DNA from: Typha latifolia
Taxonomy: Eukaryota; Streptophyta; Magnoliopsida; Poales; Typhaceae
Direction: 5' to 3'
Length of the DNA: 64,000 nucleotides
Assembly: GCA_019914945.1 (NCBI GenBank)
Contig: CM034103.1
Location: 9,796,001-9,860,000, forward strand
Part shown: positions 1 to 11,649 of the stretch, piece by piece
How positions within the stretch are numbered: position 1 is the stretch's first letter
Layout of the letters: each line of letters starts with the position of its first letter
Notes under the pieces: model-generated
Told to the model about the DNA's origin: nothing
Seen by the model: the letters and a program-made list of their open reading frames with translations, nothing else
The model's database searches: none
Program-made: the position numbers and the translations under genes

Positions 1-452
1 GGTGGAAGGTGAATCCCACGACGAGTGTTCCGCGAGCAAAACGTGTGAGTTGAACCTGGGCCAACTCCTCCACACCCCATGGGCTTGGGTGTAGGCTGAG
101 CAACGCCGGCGATGGCTCGGATGTCATGACATCGTCGTGGATTGCATCCACCGAGGCCTCCACGAATCTCACTCCCTCGTCATTGAGGATGATGGCAGGA
201 TTGCCATCGGCGTCCTCTCCGAGTCTCCCTGCCCACTCTTTGAAGGTGGTGAGGACTTTTGCGAGGCTTTCTCCCACACGGAGTTGGGAGGGTTGGGTGC
301 ACGGAAGGCGCAAATGGCAGCGAAGTGGGCGTCGTCGGTTACCTTGTCGAAGAGGCTCAACTTAACAAGTTCAGGGTGGTACTGGAATGAGGATCATCAA
401 TACCTTCGTAGGCAGGCTTTAGGAGTCTTGAACTCTCTATCTTCACTTCCAT
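1..452 (-). pseudogene. BAHD acyltransferase copy 1, 5' part, cut by window edge
   Basis: Only the first ~150 codons lie in the window, from the ATG at 450-452 to just before the HXXXD motif. Compared with the sister copies there is one missing G in a G run near 373 (codon ~26) and one missing base near 268 (codon ~61), so the frame is lost twice within the N-terminal domain. Without both indels it matches the other copies closely. The rest of the gene is off the left edge. Family and role are described under copy 6 (24655-26045). Confidence 0.85.
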
Positions 453-919
453 CTCTCAACCTGGACGAGCTAGTTCTGGTAACAATTCGGTAAATGATAA
501 CTTCTGTGTTCGTTAGAAGGCTATGTAAGCTTGTTGTGTTGGTTGTGATGTTTGCGGGTCGGGTGAGTAAGGACTATATAGTGAGGAATTAAGTGCCCAT
601 GTCAAAGTTGGCAGCAGTTGAAACAAGTAAAAAATGCAGGATTGTATTGTAATATATTGACCCATTCAAGCTTTCGGGCGGTCCTTGCAGGCTTCTATTT
701 ATATAGTGATACCTCCTCTACGTATTAATTGCTCTCGATTAAACTGGGGTCAATTTTACGGGGCGTCCGTCTGAAACAAGATTACAAGAGTAGATGTTTT
801 TCGTTGAAAAGTTCAAACCCATCAAATAATCTGCAAGTCGTCTCGATCCATTTCAATAATAGTCGATCTGCACTAAGAAAGAAGAAGAAATAATGGTCTG
901 TAATATATTGACCAGTCAA
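453..919 (-). promoter_or_regulatory. Promoter region of acyltransferase copy 1
   Basis: On the minus strand a TATA box CTATATAG (574-581) lies 122 bases before the ATG, and a second candidate CTATATAAATAG (695-706) about 245 bases before it. Further upstream, 908-919 reads TTGACCAGTCAA on the plus strand, two W-box cores (TTGAC) in inverted orientation; another TTGACC lies near 658. W-boxes are known WRKY binding sites. Activity is inferred from the motifs only. Confidence 0.6.
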
Positions 920-1409
920 TATTTTTTAAACATTTTTTAACTGGTCAGGTCTTGCTTGCCTTATGATTGCTCGTGCTTTTTATAATGTCCTTTTCAATTA
1001 ATATTAGAAAAGATTACCTCATACTTGAGCAGAGTAACCTGACACGTCTCCCAAACAATTTAATATTCTTCTCTCTATTGTGGGGCTTGTCGCAAAGACA
1101 CATGTAAACTTTAAATCAATGGCTCGTTAAAGTCTTAATTTGATGGTTAATATATCGTTATCTTTTACATAACATAACAGAATAACAGTCGACTAACCCC
1201 ATATTGATCACTTGGTTAACTATTAAATTTAACTAACATATATGGGTTAGGAGTTTTGCTATATATACATCAATTAGCTAGCATGTGATGTTATCAATGA
1301 ATCAAACGGTGGATAAGCCCATTCCTTACGGGTTGGAAGTGAGTAATTATTTTCTCTGCTCGAATGGTTCCTTTGTATGATAAGCTATTCACAAGATGGG
1401 AACTACACG
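920..1409. other. AT-rich distal upstream flank
   Basis: No gene or known element is recognised. The stretch is present in every unit and, in diverged form, upstream of copy 8 (58775-59190), so it belongs to the ancestral acyltransferase locus and not to a transposon. Confidence 0.5.
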
Positions 1410-1621
1410 TAGGGATGTAAATGAGTCGAGCCCGAGCGAGACGGCTCCGGCTCGAGCTCGGCTTGAAATTAATTTCGAGCCTTAGGGTGGGTTCGGGCGC
1501 GGCTCGGCTCAACTCGAGCCGAACTCGAGCCTGAAATGAGCCTGAAATGAGCCTATCATTAAATCTCATTCAAGTAAAGCCGGATCGAGCCGAGCCAAGC
1601 TAGATTGACCCCAAGCCGAGC
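1410..1621. repeat. GAGCC/GGCTC-rich block, possibly one end of a DNA transposon
   Basis: The block begins TAGGGATGTAAATGAG and continues with many GAGCC, GGCTCG and CTCGAGCC words, including a short direct repeat of TGAAATGAGCC. A TAGGGATGTAAA-like start is common at ends of plant hAT-type non-autonomous elements, but I see no matching inverted end, so the assignment is weak. The block recurs in each array unit and is absent where copy 8 homology ends at about 59190. Confidence 0.35.
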
Positions 1622-2012
1622 CAAAGAAGAAAAAGAAGAAGAAGGAGGAGGAGGAGGACAAGGCACGGCGGCACGGCGGCTTGCCATTGTCGAAGGAGGA
1701 CAAGGCGGCATCGCTGCGGCTTGCGGCTGGCTGAAGAAGAAGAAGAAGAAGGAGGAGGAGGAGGAGAAGGAGGGCGGGGCACGGGGTCCGTGGCTGCTTG
1801 CCACTACTAAAGGAGGAGGAGGAGGAGGGGCGGGACACCGCGGGTCCATGGTCGCTTGCCGCTACCGAAAAAGAGGAGGAGGGGCGGGGCTTTGTGGCGG
1901 CTTGCCGCCGAAGAAGAAGAAGAAGAAGGAGAAGGAGGAAGGGTGGGGCACCGAGGGTCCGTGGCTACTTGCCGCTGCGAAGAAGGAGGAGGAGGAGGGG
2001 CGGGGCACTACG
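1622..2012. repeat. Purine-rich minisatellite (AAG/GAGGA blocks)
   Basis: Five or six imperfect repeats of roughly 60-90 bases each combine a purine run (AAGAAGAAG then GGAGGAGGA), a GGGCGGGGCAC block and a segment ending TGCTTGCCGCT or similar. The plus strand is nearly all purine in the runs. Open frames on both strands here (up to 160 codons) are low-complexity Lys/Glu/Gly or Ser/Pro/Leu strings and are not taken as genes. Indels between units concentrate here. Confidence 0.85.
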
Positions 2013-2032
2013 GGTGCCGTGGGCTGTTTGGC

Positions 2033-2310
2033 TTTGCATGGACGTGTCATCATATGTGGCCTCGGTTGTTCTTGCATTAACTGCTAGGGATGGGATTGAG
2101 CTAGATGTTGGTAAAAGAAGTTGTACCTTTGAAGGAGCATGGTTCTTCATTGAATAACAACTCACCTATTAGCCCTCAACCAGCTTGAGCAATGCCAAGC
2201 TGACAAATAGAGTGGAATATATTGAACCGTCAGCATCCCTTATTAGTTTCTAAATCTTAGTAGTCCCCTCAATCAGCATGTCAATTACGAAATTGACCTC
2301 CTCTCCCTAA
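2033..2310 (+). repeat. Fragment of unknown source shared with 39190-39425
   Basis: From the ATGTGGC region through the CTAGATGTTGG and AACAACTCACC words to a CTCCTCTCCCT word this matches 39190-39425, where it stands in a different context. It holds a short open frame (SSYVASVVLALTARDGIELD) in both places, but no start, stop or domain supports a gene. It is probably a piece of a repeat family or a captured exon. Confidence 0.55.
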
Positions 2311-2420
2311 TTAGCTGTCATACACGTTTCGTGCTATCGAATTGCTTCGTGGACACCACCATTTCCTCTTAAAATGATCTTTCCTACATAATGCCCATGC
2401 AAATTTTTGAGCTTCCAAGA

Positions 2421-2788
2421 GTTCTGTTTTGATTTGGATTTGGCCTTATCTTGTTAACCTATATAAGGATTGGGATGCCCTAATCCTAAGGAGGTCGGTG
2501 ATTGCTTTTGATAAGGAGTTTTTGAGGTTACAACGTTCTTCTATCAACAAGGTCTGTCTCTTCTACAACGTACCAAACTTTCATTTTAAGGGTCTTCTAG
2601 ATGAAGGATCAATCTCGAGGGTTATTGAGATTGGAGATCAATCATGGGAAGTGGTGAATCATGAGTTCTAACGAGTAAGACCGAGAGAGACAACGTCGTG
2701 GGGATCGACGGGTTATTTTGTAAGTCGATCTTGTAAGCTGCTATAAATTTAGTGATTAGTTTTGATCCGAGTTTGGATCCATGGTTTG
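2421..2788 (+). mobile_element. Copia LTR fragment inside unit 1
   Basis: The stretch is clearly related to the solo LTR at 42465-43534 (part near 43040-43420) and, inverted, to the LTR at 60514-61331. Shared words include GATGCCCTAA, TCTCGAGGG, GATCGACGGGTTA and TTTGATCCGAGTTTGGATCC. Both LTR ends are missing. The 80-codon open frame here recurs in most units but is only LTR sequence. Confidence 0.75.
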
Positions 2789-4178
2789 AGGGGAAGGAGT
2801 GGTAGGGAACACTTGAGTAGAAAAACTGGAGAGCTCTCTATGGGGATGATGATTCTGCTCGATTCAAAATCAAGCTACAGATTTTAATTCATAATGATTA
2901 AGGAGCAAAAGTTTGGTTCAAGGCGATTAGAGCCTTCGAGCAGATCACGCAAAACAATAACGAAAAATCTAGAAATCTCGTCAAACTTAGTGTTTCCTTT
3001 GATGAATCTCCTACTAAGAATCAAGAATATTTTTATCACACTTATAAAAAAGATACTAGATGGTAGTCGACTTGGTTAGAGTACCATCATTTACTGAAAG
3101 CATTAAAGGAGCTTAAAGAACATTGGACATGTCTAGTTTCTTTAGCGAGTGATCCATGTTGAGTTGAGGACAACAAGGAGCAATCTACTTTCACTAATTG
3201 TCCATTGAGGTGGAAAAACTCCGCAAGAGAGGGACTTTAATCGAGGCCATCCGAAATACGGTTACAATAATTATAGGAGAATCTTGTACTTTGTTGGAAG
3301 TGAAATAGATTTATCTCAAGAGATTGATTAGATGGGTGATTTATTTTTCTCTTTAATGATCACTAAAGGAGAATTTTTATATTTGAAAAAATTATGTCTA
3401 GATTCTTGGGCATGTTTTCCACACTATTTTGGATTTATTTTTCAAGTTACTTTTTTTGGTCTTCTAGCTTCAATTCAAATTTGGTTCTCAAACCAAGTAG
3501 GATTTGACATTTCTCGATTACTTTAATTTAGATTTAACTTTTCATATCTTCGTTACTTAGAAAGTCTAAATTTTCTATATCTCTAGCAAGATTTTCACAA
3601 GTAATAATTAAATAGAATTTCGATTCGATTTTAGTATAATCTACAAGATTTTCTACCCACTTCAGCGAATTGCTCTAGTTCTCCGACCTAAATCTTGACT
3701 TCTTTTAGGCAAAGATGGGCATTGCATATATTCAACCCGTGATATCGAGTTATGATACTATGTTAATTTAGTAACTACTTTAAAACCTTAAGCTATAAAG
3801 AATAGTAATTTTTATATTCATATTCTAATAGCTCTGAAGTAATTTCTTTCAATTGTTCAATTAAATTAATTTGTTCATTTATTTGTTTCCAGCATCTTCC
3901 ATATCTGGATAAATTGTAGTTAGTTATGATGAAGATATTTAAACATGTTAATTTCCATTCATGAAATTATTCGAAAGTAATGATTTCTATTACAGAATTA
4001 CAGAATTGCACAATACAAACAAAACCATTCTTCTTTTCTTGTTATTTGACATCTATGCCTAACTAGAATAGTTTGTCATTAACGATGATAAAAAAAAAAA
4101 CATATCTATCATATTCAAAAGAATGAATCATTCTTATTGCATCAGCACTTCTCGTCCTCTCACTTGGCCTGTTCAAGT
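2789..4178. other. Downstream flank of copy 2, no gene seen
   Basis: The AT-rich stretch lies 3' of the copy 2 stop codon. Segments 2789-3260 and about 3885-4178 match the flank of copy 8 (56005-56919). The middle ~600 bases (3260-3885) are absent from copy 8. No coding region, RNA gene or transposon domain is recognised. An A run (4091-4100) varies in length among units. Confidence 0.6.
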
Positions 4179-5570
4179 TCAAATAGTGCCAGCCATCAAG
4201 GCAGCAAATGGTTTCTCCAAACTGCAGCTATTACCGTATGTCTCCATCTCTATCTTATCTTCTAAGGAGTAGCAAATGTTTTGAAATGTAGGAAGCTTGC
4301 TCTCAAATAAGGGCACATAGGCATCAACGCTTCCATCTTCTCCGAAGAAAGAAGGCACGACAAATAGCAGTCCTTCCATGGGGAAGTAGGACGGAATGAA
4401 ATAGAAAGGCTTGCCCCCACCGAAGTCCATGAACCGCATCGGAAACCCTAGCCAACTGTTTACGTCCACGTCCGGATACAAGGCCTCGGCATCCGGATCC
4501 GTCAACGGTACTAGATCCTCCTCCTCCACTACTTTGGAGCTCGCAAAGTCTACGAAGGACCTAAAGTAGCGATCATTCAACCTGGTGACTGGCTATGGAT
4601 GACCTCGGCCGCGTAATGCAACGGACTATTGACGAGCTCGCCAACCTTGCTGCTGCAATATGCCCATAAGACCAAGTTGCCGAAATACTCTTCAGGAACC
4701 TCGGGGTCCATCCTGTGGCGGCCGTTCACGGCTATGCGAAGACGGGTAGTCTCCCCGGCCTCAACGCCGCGAGCCATCGTCACCGTTCTCCACAGGTGAG
4801 CCATCAAGCTCTCGAATGTGCTGTACTTGGTATTAGCCCTTGAAGAGACCTTGGCCTTCAGCTTGGCGATGAATTCTTTTGTGAAGTGAACCCTGTGAAC
4901 GACTGTCTCTTCCGTCGGCTTGTATCCGGAGAGGAACCTAGTTCCCTTGGGCCTGTACTCCGCCATACGATGCTCAAATTCAATTTGAGGCGGGTCTCGC
5001 GGTGCGAAGAAACTCGTGCGGTCATGCATTGGGCCTGAGCCGATGTCCACACCTCGACATGCGCTTGCCCACGAGACTAGGAAGTGGGTGGTTCCGTAGC
5101 CATCGCCAAGCTTGTGGTGGAAGGTGAATCCCACGACGAGTGTTCCGCGGAGCAAAACGTGTGAGTTGAACCTGGGCCAACTCCTCCACACCCCATGGGC
5201 TTGGGTGTAGGCTGAGCAACGCCGGCGATGGCTCGGATGTCATGACATCGTCGTGGATTGCATCCACCGAGGCCTCCACGAATCTCACTCCCTCGTCATT
5301 GAGGATGATGGCAGGATTGCCATCGGCGTCCTCTCCGAGTCTCCCTGCCCACTCTTTGAAGGTGGTGAGGACTTTTGCGAGGCTTCTCTCCCACACGGAG
5401 TTGGGAGGGTTGGGTGCACGGAAGGCGCAAATGGCAGCGAAGTGGGCGTCGTCGGTTACCTTGTCGAAGAGGCTCAACTTAACAAGTTCAGGGGTGGTAC
5501 TGGAATGAGGATCATCAATACCTTCGTAGGCAGGCTTTAGGAGTCTTGAACTCTCTATCTTCACTTCCAT
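4179..5570 (-). pseudogene. BAHD acyltransferase copy 2, two frameshifts
   Basis: The full-length locus runs from the ATG at 5568-5570 to TGA at 4179-4181, 1392 bases. The frame breaks at about 5148-5152 (one extra base in the codons just before the HXXXD region, codon ~140) and about 4590 (one base lost from a CCTGG, codon ~327). The two indels offset each other, so the C-terminal part with the DFGGG motif is back in the starting frame, but the central 190 codons are not. HHKLGDG and DFGGG are both present in their local frames. Apart from the indels it is nearly identical to the other array copies. Confidence 0.9.
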
Positions 5571-6037
5571 CTCTCAACCTGGACGAGCTAGTTCTGGTAA
5601 CAATTCGGTAAATGATAACTTCTGTGTTCGTTAGAAGGCTATGTAAGCTTGTTGTGTTGGTTGTGATGTTTGCGGGTCGGGTGAGTAAGGACTATATAGT
5701 GAGGAATTAAGTGCCCATGTCAAAGTTGGCAGCAGTTGAAACAAGTAAAAAATGCAGGATTGTATTGTAATATATTGACCCATTCAAGCTTTCGGGCGGT
5801 CCTTGCAGGCTTCTATTTATATAGTGATACCTCCTCTACGTATTAATTGCTCTCGATTAAACTGGGGTCAATTTTACGGGGCGTCCGTCTGAAACAAGAT
5901 TACAAGAGTAGATGTTTTTCGTTGAAAAGTTCAAACCCATCAAATAATCTGCAAGTCGTCTCGATCCATTTCAATAATAGTCGATCTGCACTAAGAAAGA
6001 AGAAGAAATAATGGTCTGTAATATATTGACCAGTCAA
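5571..6037 (-). promoter_or_regulatory. Promoter region of acyltransferase copy 2
   Basis: The layout is that of copy 1. The TATA box CTATATAG lies at 5692-5699, 122 bases before the ATG, and the inverted W-box pair at 6026-6037. Confidence 0.6.
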
Positions 6038-6527
6038 TATTTTTTAAACATTTTTTAACTGGTCAGGTCTTGCTTGCCTTATGATTGCTCGTGCTTTTTA
6101 TAATGTCCTTTTCAATTAATATTAGAAAAGATTACCTCATACTTGAGCAGAGTAACCTGACACGTCTCCCAAACAATTTAATATTCTTCTCTCTATTGTG
6201 GGGCTTGTCGCAAAGACACATGTAAACTTTAAATCAATGGCTCGTTAAAGTCTTAATTTGATGGTTAATATATCGTTATCTTTTACATAACATAACAGAA
6301 TAACAGTCGACTAACCCCATATTGATCACTTGGTTAACTATTAAATTTAACTAACATATATGGGTTAGGAGTTTTGCTATATATACATCAATTAGCTAGC
6401 ATGTGATGTTATCAATGAATCAAACGGTGGATAAGCCCATTCCTTACGGGTTGGAAGTGAGTAATTATTTTCTCTGCTCGAATGGTTCCTTTGTATGATA
6501 AGCTATTCACAAGATGGGAACTACACG

Positions 6528-7137
6528 TAGGGATGTAAATGAGTCGAGCCTGAGCGAGACGGCTCCGGCTCGAGCTCGGCTTGAAATTAATTTCGAGCCT
6601 TAGGGTGGAGTTCAGGCGCGGCTCAGCTCAACTCGAGCCGAACTCGAGCCTGAAATGAGCCTGAAATGAGCCTATCATTAAATCTCATTCAAGTAAAGCC
6701 GGATCGAGCCGAGCCAAGCTAGATTGACCCCAAGCCGAGCCAAAGAAGAAAAAGAAGAAGAAGGAGGAGGAGGAGGACAAGGCACGGCAGCACGGCGGCT
6801 TGCCATTGTCGAAGGAGGACAAGGCGGCATCGCTGCGGCTTGCAGCTGCTGAAGAAGAAGAAGAAGAAGGAGGAGGAGGAGGAGAAGGAGGGGCGGGGCA
6901 CCGGGGGTCCGTGGCTGCTTGCCACTACTAAAGGAGGAGGAGGAGGAGGGGCGGGACACCGCGGGTCCATGGCTGCTTGCCGCTACCGAAAAAGAGGAGG
7001 AGGGGCGGGGCACTGTGGCGGCTTGCCGCTGCCGAAGAAGAAGAAGAAGAAGGAGAAGGAGGAAGGGTGGGGCACCGAGGGTCCGTGGCTACTTGCCGCT
7101 GCCGAAGGAGGAGGAGGAGGGGCGGGGCACTACGGGT
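6528..7137. repeat. GAGCC-rich block and purine minisatellite, unit 2
   Basis: 6528-6740 is the GAGCC block and 6741-7137 the purine-rich minisatellite, as in unit 1. One repeat end differs in sequence and length from unit 1 (TGCAGCTGCTGAAG region near 6841). Confidence 0.8.
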
Positions 7138-7153
7138 CTGTGGCTGTTTGGCA

Positions 7154-7904
7154 CTGCATGGACGTGTCATCATATGTGGCCTCGGTTGTTCTTGCATTAA
7201 CTGCTAGGGATGGGATTGAGCTAGATGTTGGTAAAAGAAGTTGTACTTTGAAGGAGCATGGTTCTTCATTGAATAACAACTCACCTATTAGCCCTCAACC
7301 AGCTTGAGCAATGCCAAGGCGACAAATAGAGTGGAATATATTGAACCGTCGGCATCCCTTATTAGTTTCTAAATCTTAGTAGTCCCATCAATCAGCATGT
7401 CAATTACGAAATTGACCTCCTCTCCCTAATTAGCTGTCATACACGTTTCGTGCTATCGAATTGCTTCGTGGACACCACCATTTCCTCTTAAAATGATCTT
7501 TCCTACATAATGCCCATGCAAATTTTTGAGCTTCCAAGAGTTCTGTTTTGATTTGGATTTGGCCTTATCTTGTTAACCTATATAAGGATTGGGATGCCCT
7601 AATCCTAAGGAGGTCGGTGATTGCTTTTGATAAGGAGTTTTTGAGGTTACAACGTTCTTCTATCAACAAGGTGTCTCTTCTACAACGTACCAAACTTTCA
7701 TTTTAAGGGTCTTCTAGATGAAGGATCAATCTCGAGGGTTATTGAGATTGGAGATCAATCATGGGAAGTGGTGAATCATGAGTTCTAACGAGTAAGACTG
7801 AGAGAGACAACGTCGTGGGGATCGACGGGTTATTTTGTAAGTCGATCTTGTAACTGCTATAAATTTAGTGATTAGTTTTGATCCGAGTTTGGATCCATGG
7901 TTTG
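7154..7904 (+). mobile_element. Shared fragment and copia LTR piece, unit 2
   Basis: 7154-7431 corresponds to the fragment shared with 39190-39425, and 7541-7904 to the copia LTR piece. A two-base loss near 7671 (AAGGTGTCTC instead of AAGGTCTGTCTC) breaks the open frame seen in other units, which supports the view that this frame is not maintained. Confidence 0.7.
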
Positions 7905-9299
7905 AGGGGAAGGAGTGGTAGGGAACACTTGAGTAGAAAAACTGGAGAGCTCTCTATGGGGATGATGATTCCTGCTCGATTCAAAATCAAGCTACAGATT
8001 TTAATTCATAATGATTAAGGAGCAAAAGTTTGGTTCAAACTGATTAGAGCCTTCGAGCAGATCACGCAAAACAATAACGAAAAATCTAGAAATCTCGTCA
8101 AACTTAGTGTTTCCTTTGATGAATCTCCTACTAAGAATCAAGAATATTTTTATCACACTTATAAAAAAGATACTAGATGGTAGTCGACTTGGTTAGAGTA
8201 CCATCATTTACTGAAGCATTAAAGGAGCTTAAAGAACATTGGACATGTCTAGTTTCTTTAGCGAGTGATCCATGTTGAGTTGAGGACAACAAGGAGCAAT
8301 CTACTTTCACTAATTGTCCATTGAGGTGGAAAAACTCCGCAAGAGAGGGACTTTAATCGAGGCCATCCGAAATACAGTTACAATAATTATAGGAGAATCT
8401 TGTACTTTGTTGGAAGTGAAATAGATTTATCTCAAGAGATTGATTAGATGGGTGATTTATTTTTCTCTTTAATGATCACTAAAGGAGAATTTTTTATATT
8501 TGAAAAAATTATGTCTAGATTCTTGGGCATGTTTTCCACACTATTTTGGATTTATTTTTCAAGTTACTTTTTTTTGGTCTTCTAGCTTCAATTCAAATTT
8601 GGTTCTCAAACCAAGTAGGATTTGACATTTCTCGATTACTTTAATTTAGATTTAACTTTTCATATCTTCGTTACTTAGAAAGTCTAAATTTTCTATATCT
8701 CTAGCAAGATTTTCACAAGTAATAATTAAATAGAATTTCGATTCGATTTTAGTATAATCTACAAGATTTTCTACCCACTTCAGCGAATTGCTCTAGTTCT
8801 CCGACCTAAATCTTGACTTCTTTTAGGCAAAGATGGGCATTGCATATATTCAACCCGTGATATCGAGTTATGATACTATGTTAATTTAGTAACTACTTTA
8901 AAACCTTAAGCTATAAAGAATAGTAATTTTTATATTCATATTCTAATAGCTCTGAAGTAATTTCTTTCAATTGTTCAATTAAATTAATTTGTTCATTTAT
9001 TTGTTTCCAGCATCTTCCATATCTGGATAAATTGTAGTTAGTTATGATGAAGATATTTAAACATGTTAATTTCCATTCATGAAATTATTCGAAAGTAATG
9101 ATTTCTATTACAGAATTACAGAATTGCACAATACAAACAAAACCATTCTTCTTTTCTTGTTATTTGACATCTATGCCTAACTAGAATAGTTTGTCATTAA
9201 CGATGATAAAAAAAAAAAAAACATATCTATCATATTCAAAAGAATGAATCATTCTTATTGCATCAGCACTTCTCGTCCTCTCACTTGGCCTGTTCAAGT
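7905..9299. other. Downstream flank of copy 3, no gene seen
   Basis: This is the same AT-rich flank as 2789-4178, with small indels (T run near 8568-8576, A run near 9210). Nothing further is recognised. Confidence 0.6.
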
Positions 9300-10691
9300 T
9301 CAAATAGTGCCAGCCATCAAGGCAGCAAATGGTTTCTCCAAACTGCAGCTATTACCGTATGTCTCCATCTCTATCTTATCTTCTAAGGAGTAGCAAATGT
9401 TTTGAAATGTAGGAAGCTTGCTCTCAAATAAGGGCACATAGGCATCAACGCTTCCATCTTCTCCGAAGAAAGAAGGCACGACAAATAGCAGTCCTTCCAT
9501 GGGGAAGTAGGACGGAATGAAATAGAAAGGCTTGCCCCCACCGAAGTCCATGAACCGCATCGAAAACCTAGCCAACTGTTTACGTCCACGTCCGGATACA
9601 AGGCCTCGGCATCCGGATCCGTCAACGGTACTAGATCCTCCTCCTCCACTACTTTGGAGCTCGCAAAGTCTACGAAGGACCTAAAGTAGCGATCATTCAA
9701 CCTGGTGACCTGGCTATGGATGACCTCAGCCGCGTAATGCAACGGACTATTGACGAGCTCGCCAACCTTGCTGCTGCAATATGCCCATAAGACCAAGTTG
9801 CCGAAATACTCTTCAGGAACCTCGGGGTCCATCCTGTGGCGGCCGTTCACGGCTATGCGAAGACGGGTAGTCTCCCCGGCCTCAACGCCGCGAGCCATCG
9901 TCACCGTTCTCCACAGGTGAGCCATCAAGCTCTCGAATGTGCTGTACTTGGTATTAGCCCTTGAAGAGACCTTGGCCTTCAGCTTGGCGATGAATTCTTT
10001 TGTGAAGTGAACCCTGTGAACGACTGTCTCTTCCGTCGGCTTGTATCCGGAGAGGAACCTAGTTCCCTTGGGCCTGTACTCCGCCATACGATGCTCAAAT
10101 TCAATTTGAGGCGGGTCTCGCGGTGCGAAGAAACTCGTGCGGTCATGCATTGGGCCTGAGCCGATGTCCACACCTCGACATGCGCTTGCCCACGAGACTA
10201 GGAAGTGGGTGGTTCCGTAGCCATCGCCAAGCTTGTGGTGGAAGGTGAATCCCACGACGAGTGTTCCGCAGGCAAAACGTGTGAGTTGAACCTGGGCCAA
10301 CTCCTCCACACCCCATGGGCTTGGGTGTAGGCTGAGCAACGCCGGCGATGGCTCGGATGTCATGACATCGTCGTGGATTGCATCCACCGAGGCCTCCACG
10401 AATCTCACTCCCTCGTCATTGAGGATGATGGCAGGATTGCCATCGGCGTCCCTCTCCGAGTCTCCCTGCCCACTCTTTGAAGGTGGTGAGGACTTTTGCG
10501 AGGCTTCTCTCCCACACGGAGTTGGGAGGGTTGGGTGCACGGAAGGCGCAAATGGCAGCGAAGTGGGCGTCGTCGGTTACCTTGTCGAAGAGGCTCAACT
10601 TAACAAGTTCAGGGGTGGTACTGGAATGAGGATCATCAATACCTTCGTAGGCAGGCTTTAGGAGTCTTGAACTCTCTATCTTCACTTCCAT
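9300..10691 (-). pseudogene. BAHD acyltransferase copy 3, two frameshifts
   Basis: The locus is 1392 bases from the ATG at 10691 to TGA at 9300. One extra C near 10450 (codon ~80) shifts the frame early. One base is lost near 9562-9569 (codon ~375), just before the DFGGG motif, beside a G-to-A change. Between the two breaks a 385-codon open frame covers most of the protein including HHKLGDG, the longest uninterrupted stretch in the array. The outer parts read in the starting frame. No intron can explain the breaks because sister copies are collinear. Confidence 0.9.
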
Positions 10692-11158
10692 CTCTCAACC
10701 TGGACGAGCTAGTTCTGGTAACAATTCGGTAAATGATAACTTCTGTGTTCGTTAGAAGGCTATGTAAGCTTGTTGTGTTGGTTGTGATGTTTGCGGGTCG
10801 GGTGAGTAAGGACTATATAGTGAGGAATTAAGTGCCCATGTCAAAGTTGGCAGCAGTTGAAACAAGTAAAAAATGCAGGATTGTATTGTAATATATTGAC
10901 CCATTCAAGCTTTCGGGCGGTCCTTGCAGGCTTCTATTTATATAGTGATACCTCCTCTACGTATTAATTGCTCTCGATTAAACTGGGGTCAATTTTACGG
11001 GGCGTCCGTCTGAAACAAGATTACAAGAGTAGATGTTTTTCGTTGAAAAGTTCAAACCCATCAAATAATCTGCAAGTCGTCTCGATCCATTTCAATAATA
11101 GTCGATCTGCACTAAGAAAGAAGAAGAAATAATGGTCTGTAATATATTGACCAGTCAA
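10692..11158 (-). promoter_or_regulatory. Promoter region of acyltransferase copy 3
   Basis: The TATA box CTATATAG is at 10813-10820 and the inverted W-box pair TTGACCAGTCAA at 11147-11158, with the same spacing as in the other units. Confidence 0.6.
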
Positions 11159-11649
11159 TATTTTTTTAAACATTTTTTAACTGGTCAGGTCTTGCTTGCC
11201 TTATGATTGCTCGTGCTTTTTATAATGTCCTTTTCAATTAATATTAGAAAAGATTACCTCATACTTGAGCAGAGTAACCTGACACGTCTCCCAAACAATT
11301 TAATATTCTTCTCTCTATTGTGGGGCTTGTCGCAAAGACACATGTAAACTTTAAATCAATGGCTCGTTAAAGTCTTAATTTGATGGTTAATATATCGTTA
11401 TCTTTTACATAACATAACAGAATAACAGTCGACTAACCCCATATTGATCACTTGGTTAACTATTAAATTTAACTAACATATATGGGTTAGGAGTTTTGCT
11501 ATATATACATCAATTAGCTAGCATGTGATGTTATCAATGAATCAAACGGTGGATAAGCCCATTCCTTACGGGTTGGAAGTGAGTAATTATTTTCTCTGCT
11601 CGAATGGTTCCTTTGTATGATAAGCTATTCACAAGATGGGAACTACACG

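Noticed and set aside
1410..2310. A complete hAT-type element in each unit
   Set aside because: A TAGGGATGTAAA-like start is present, but no inverted partner or 8-bp target duplication was found; TAGGGATGGGATTGAG near 2086 is in direct orientation.
2429..2671. 80-codon open frame repeated identically in most array units
   Set aside because: It lies within a copia LTR piece, lacks an ATG start, and is broken in unit 2; its conservation only reflects recent duplication.
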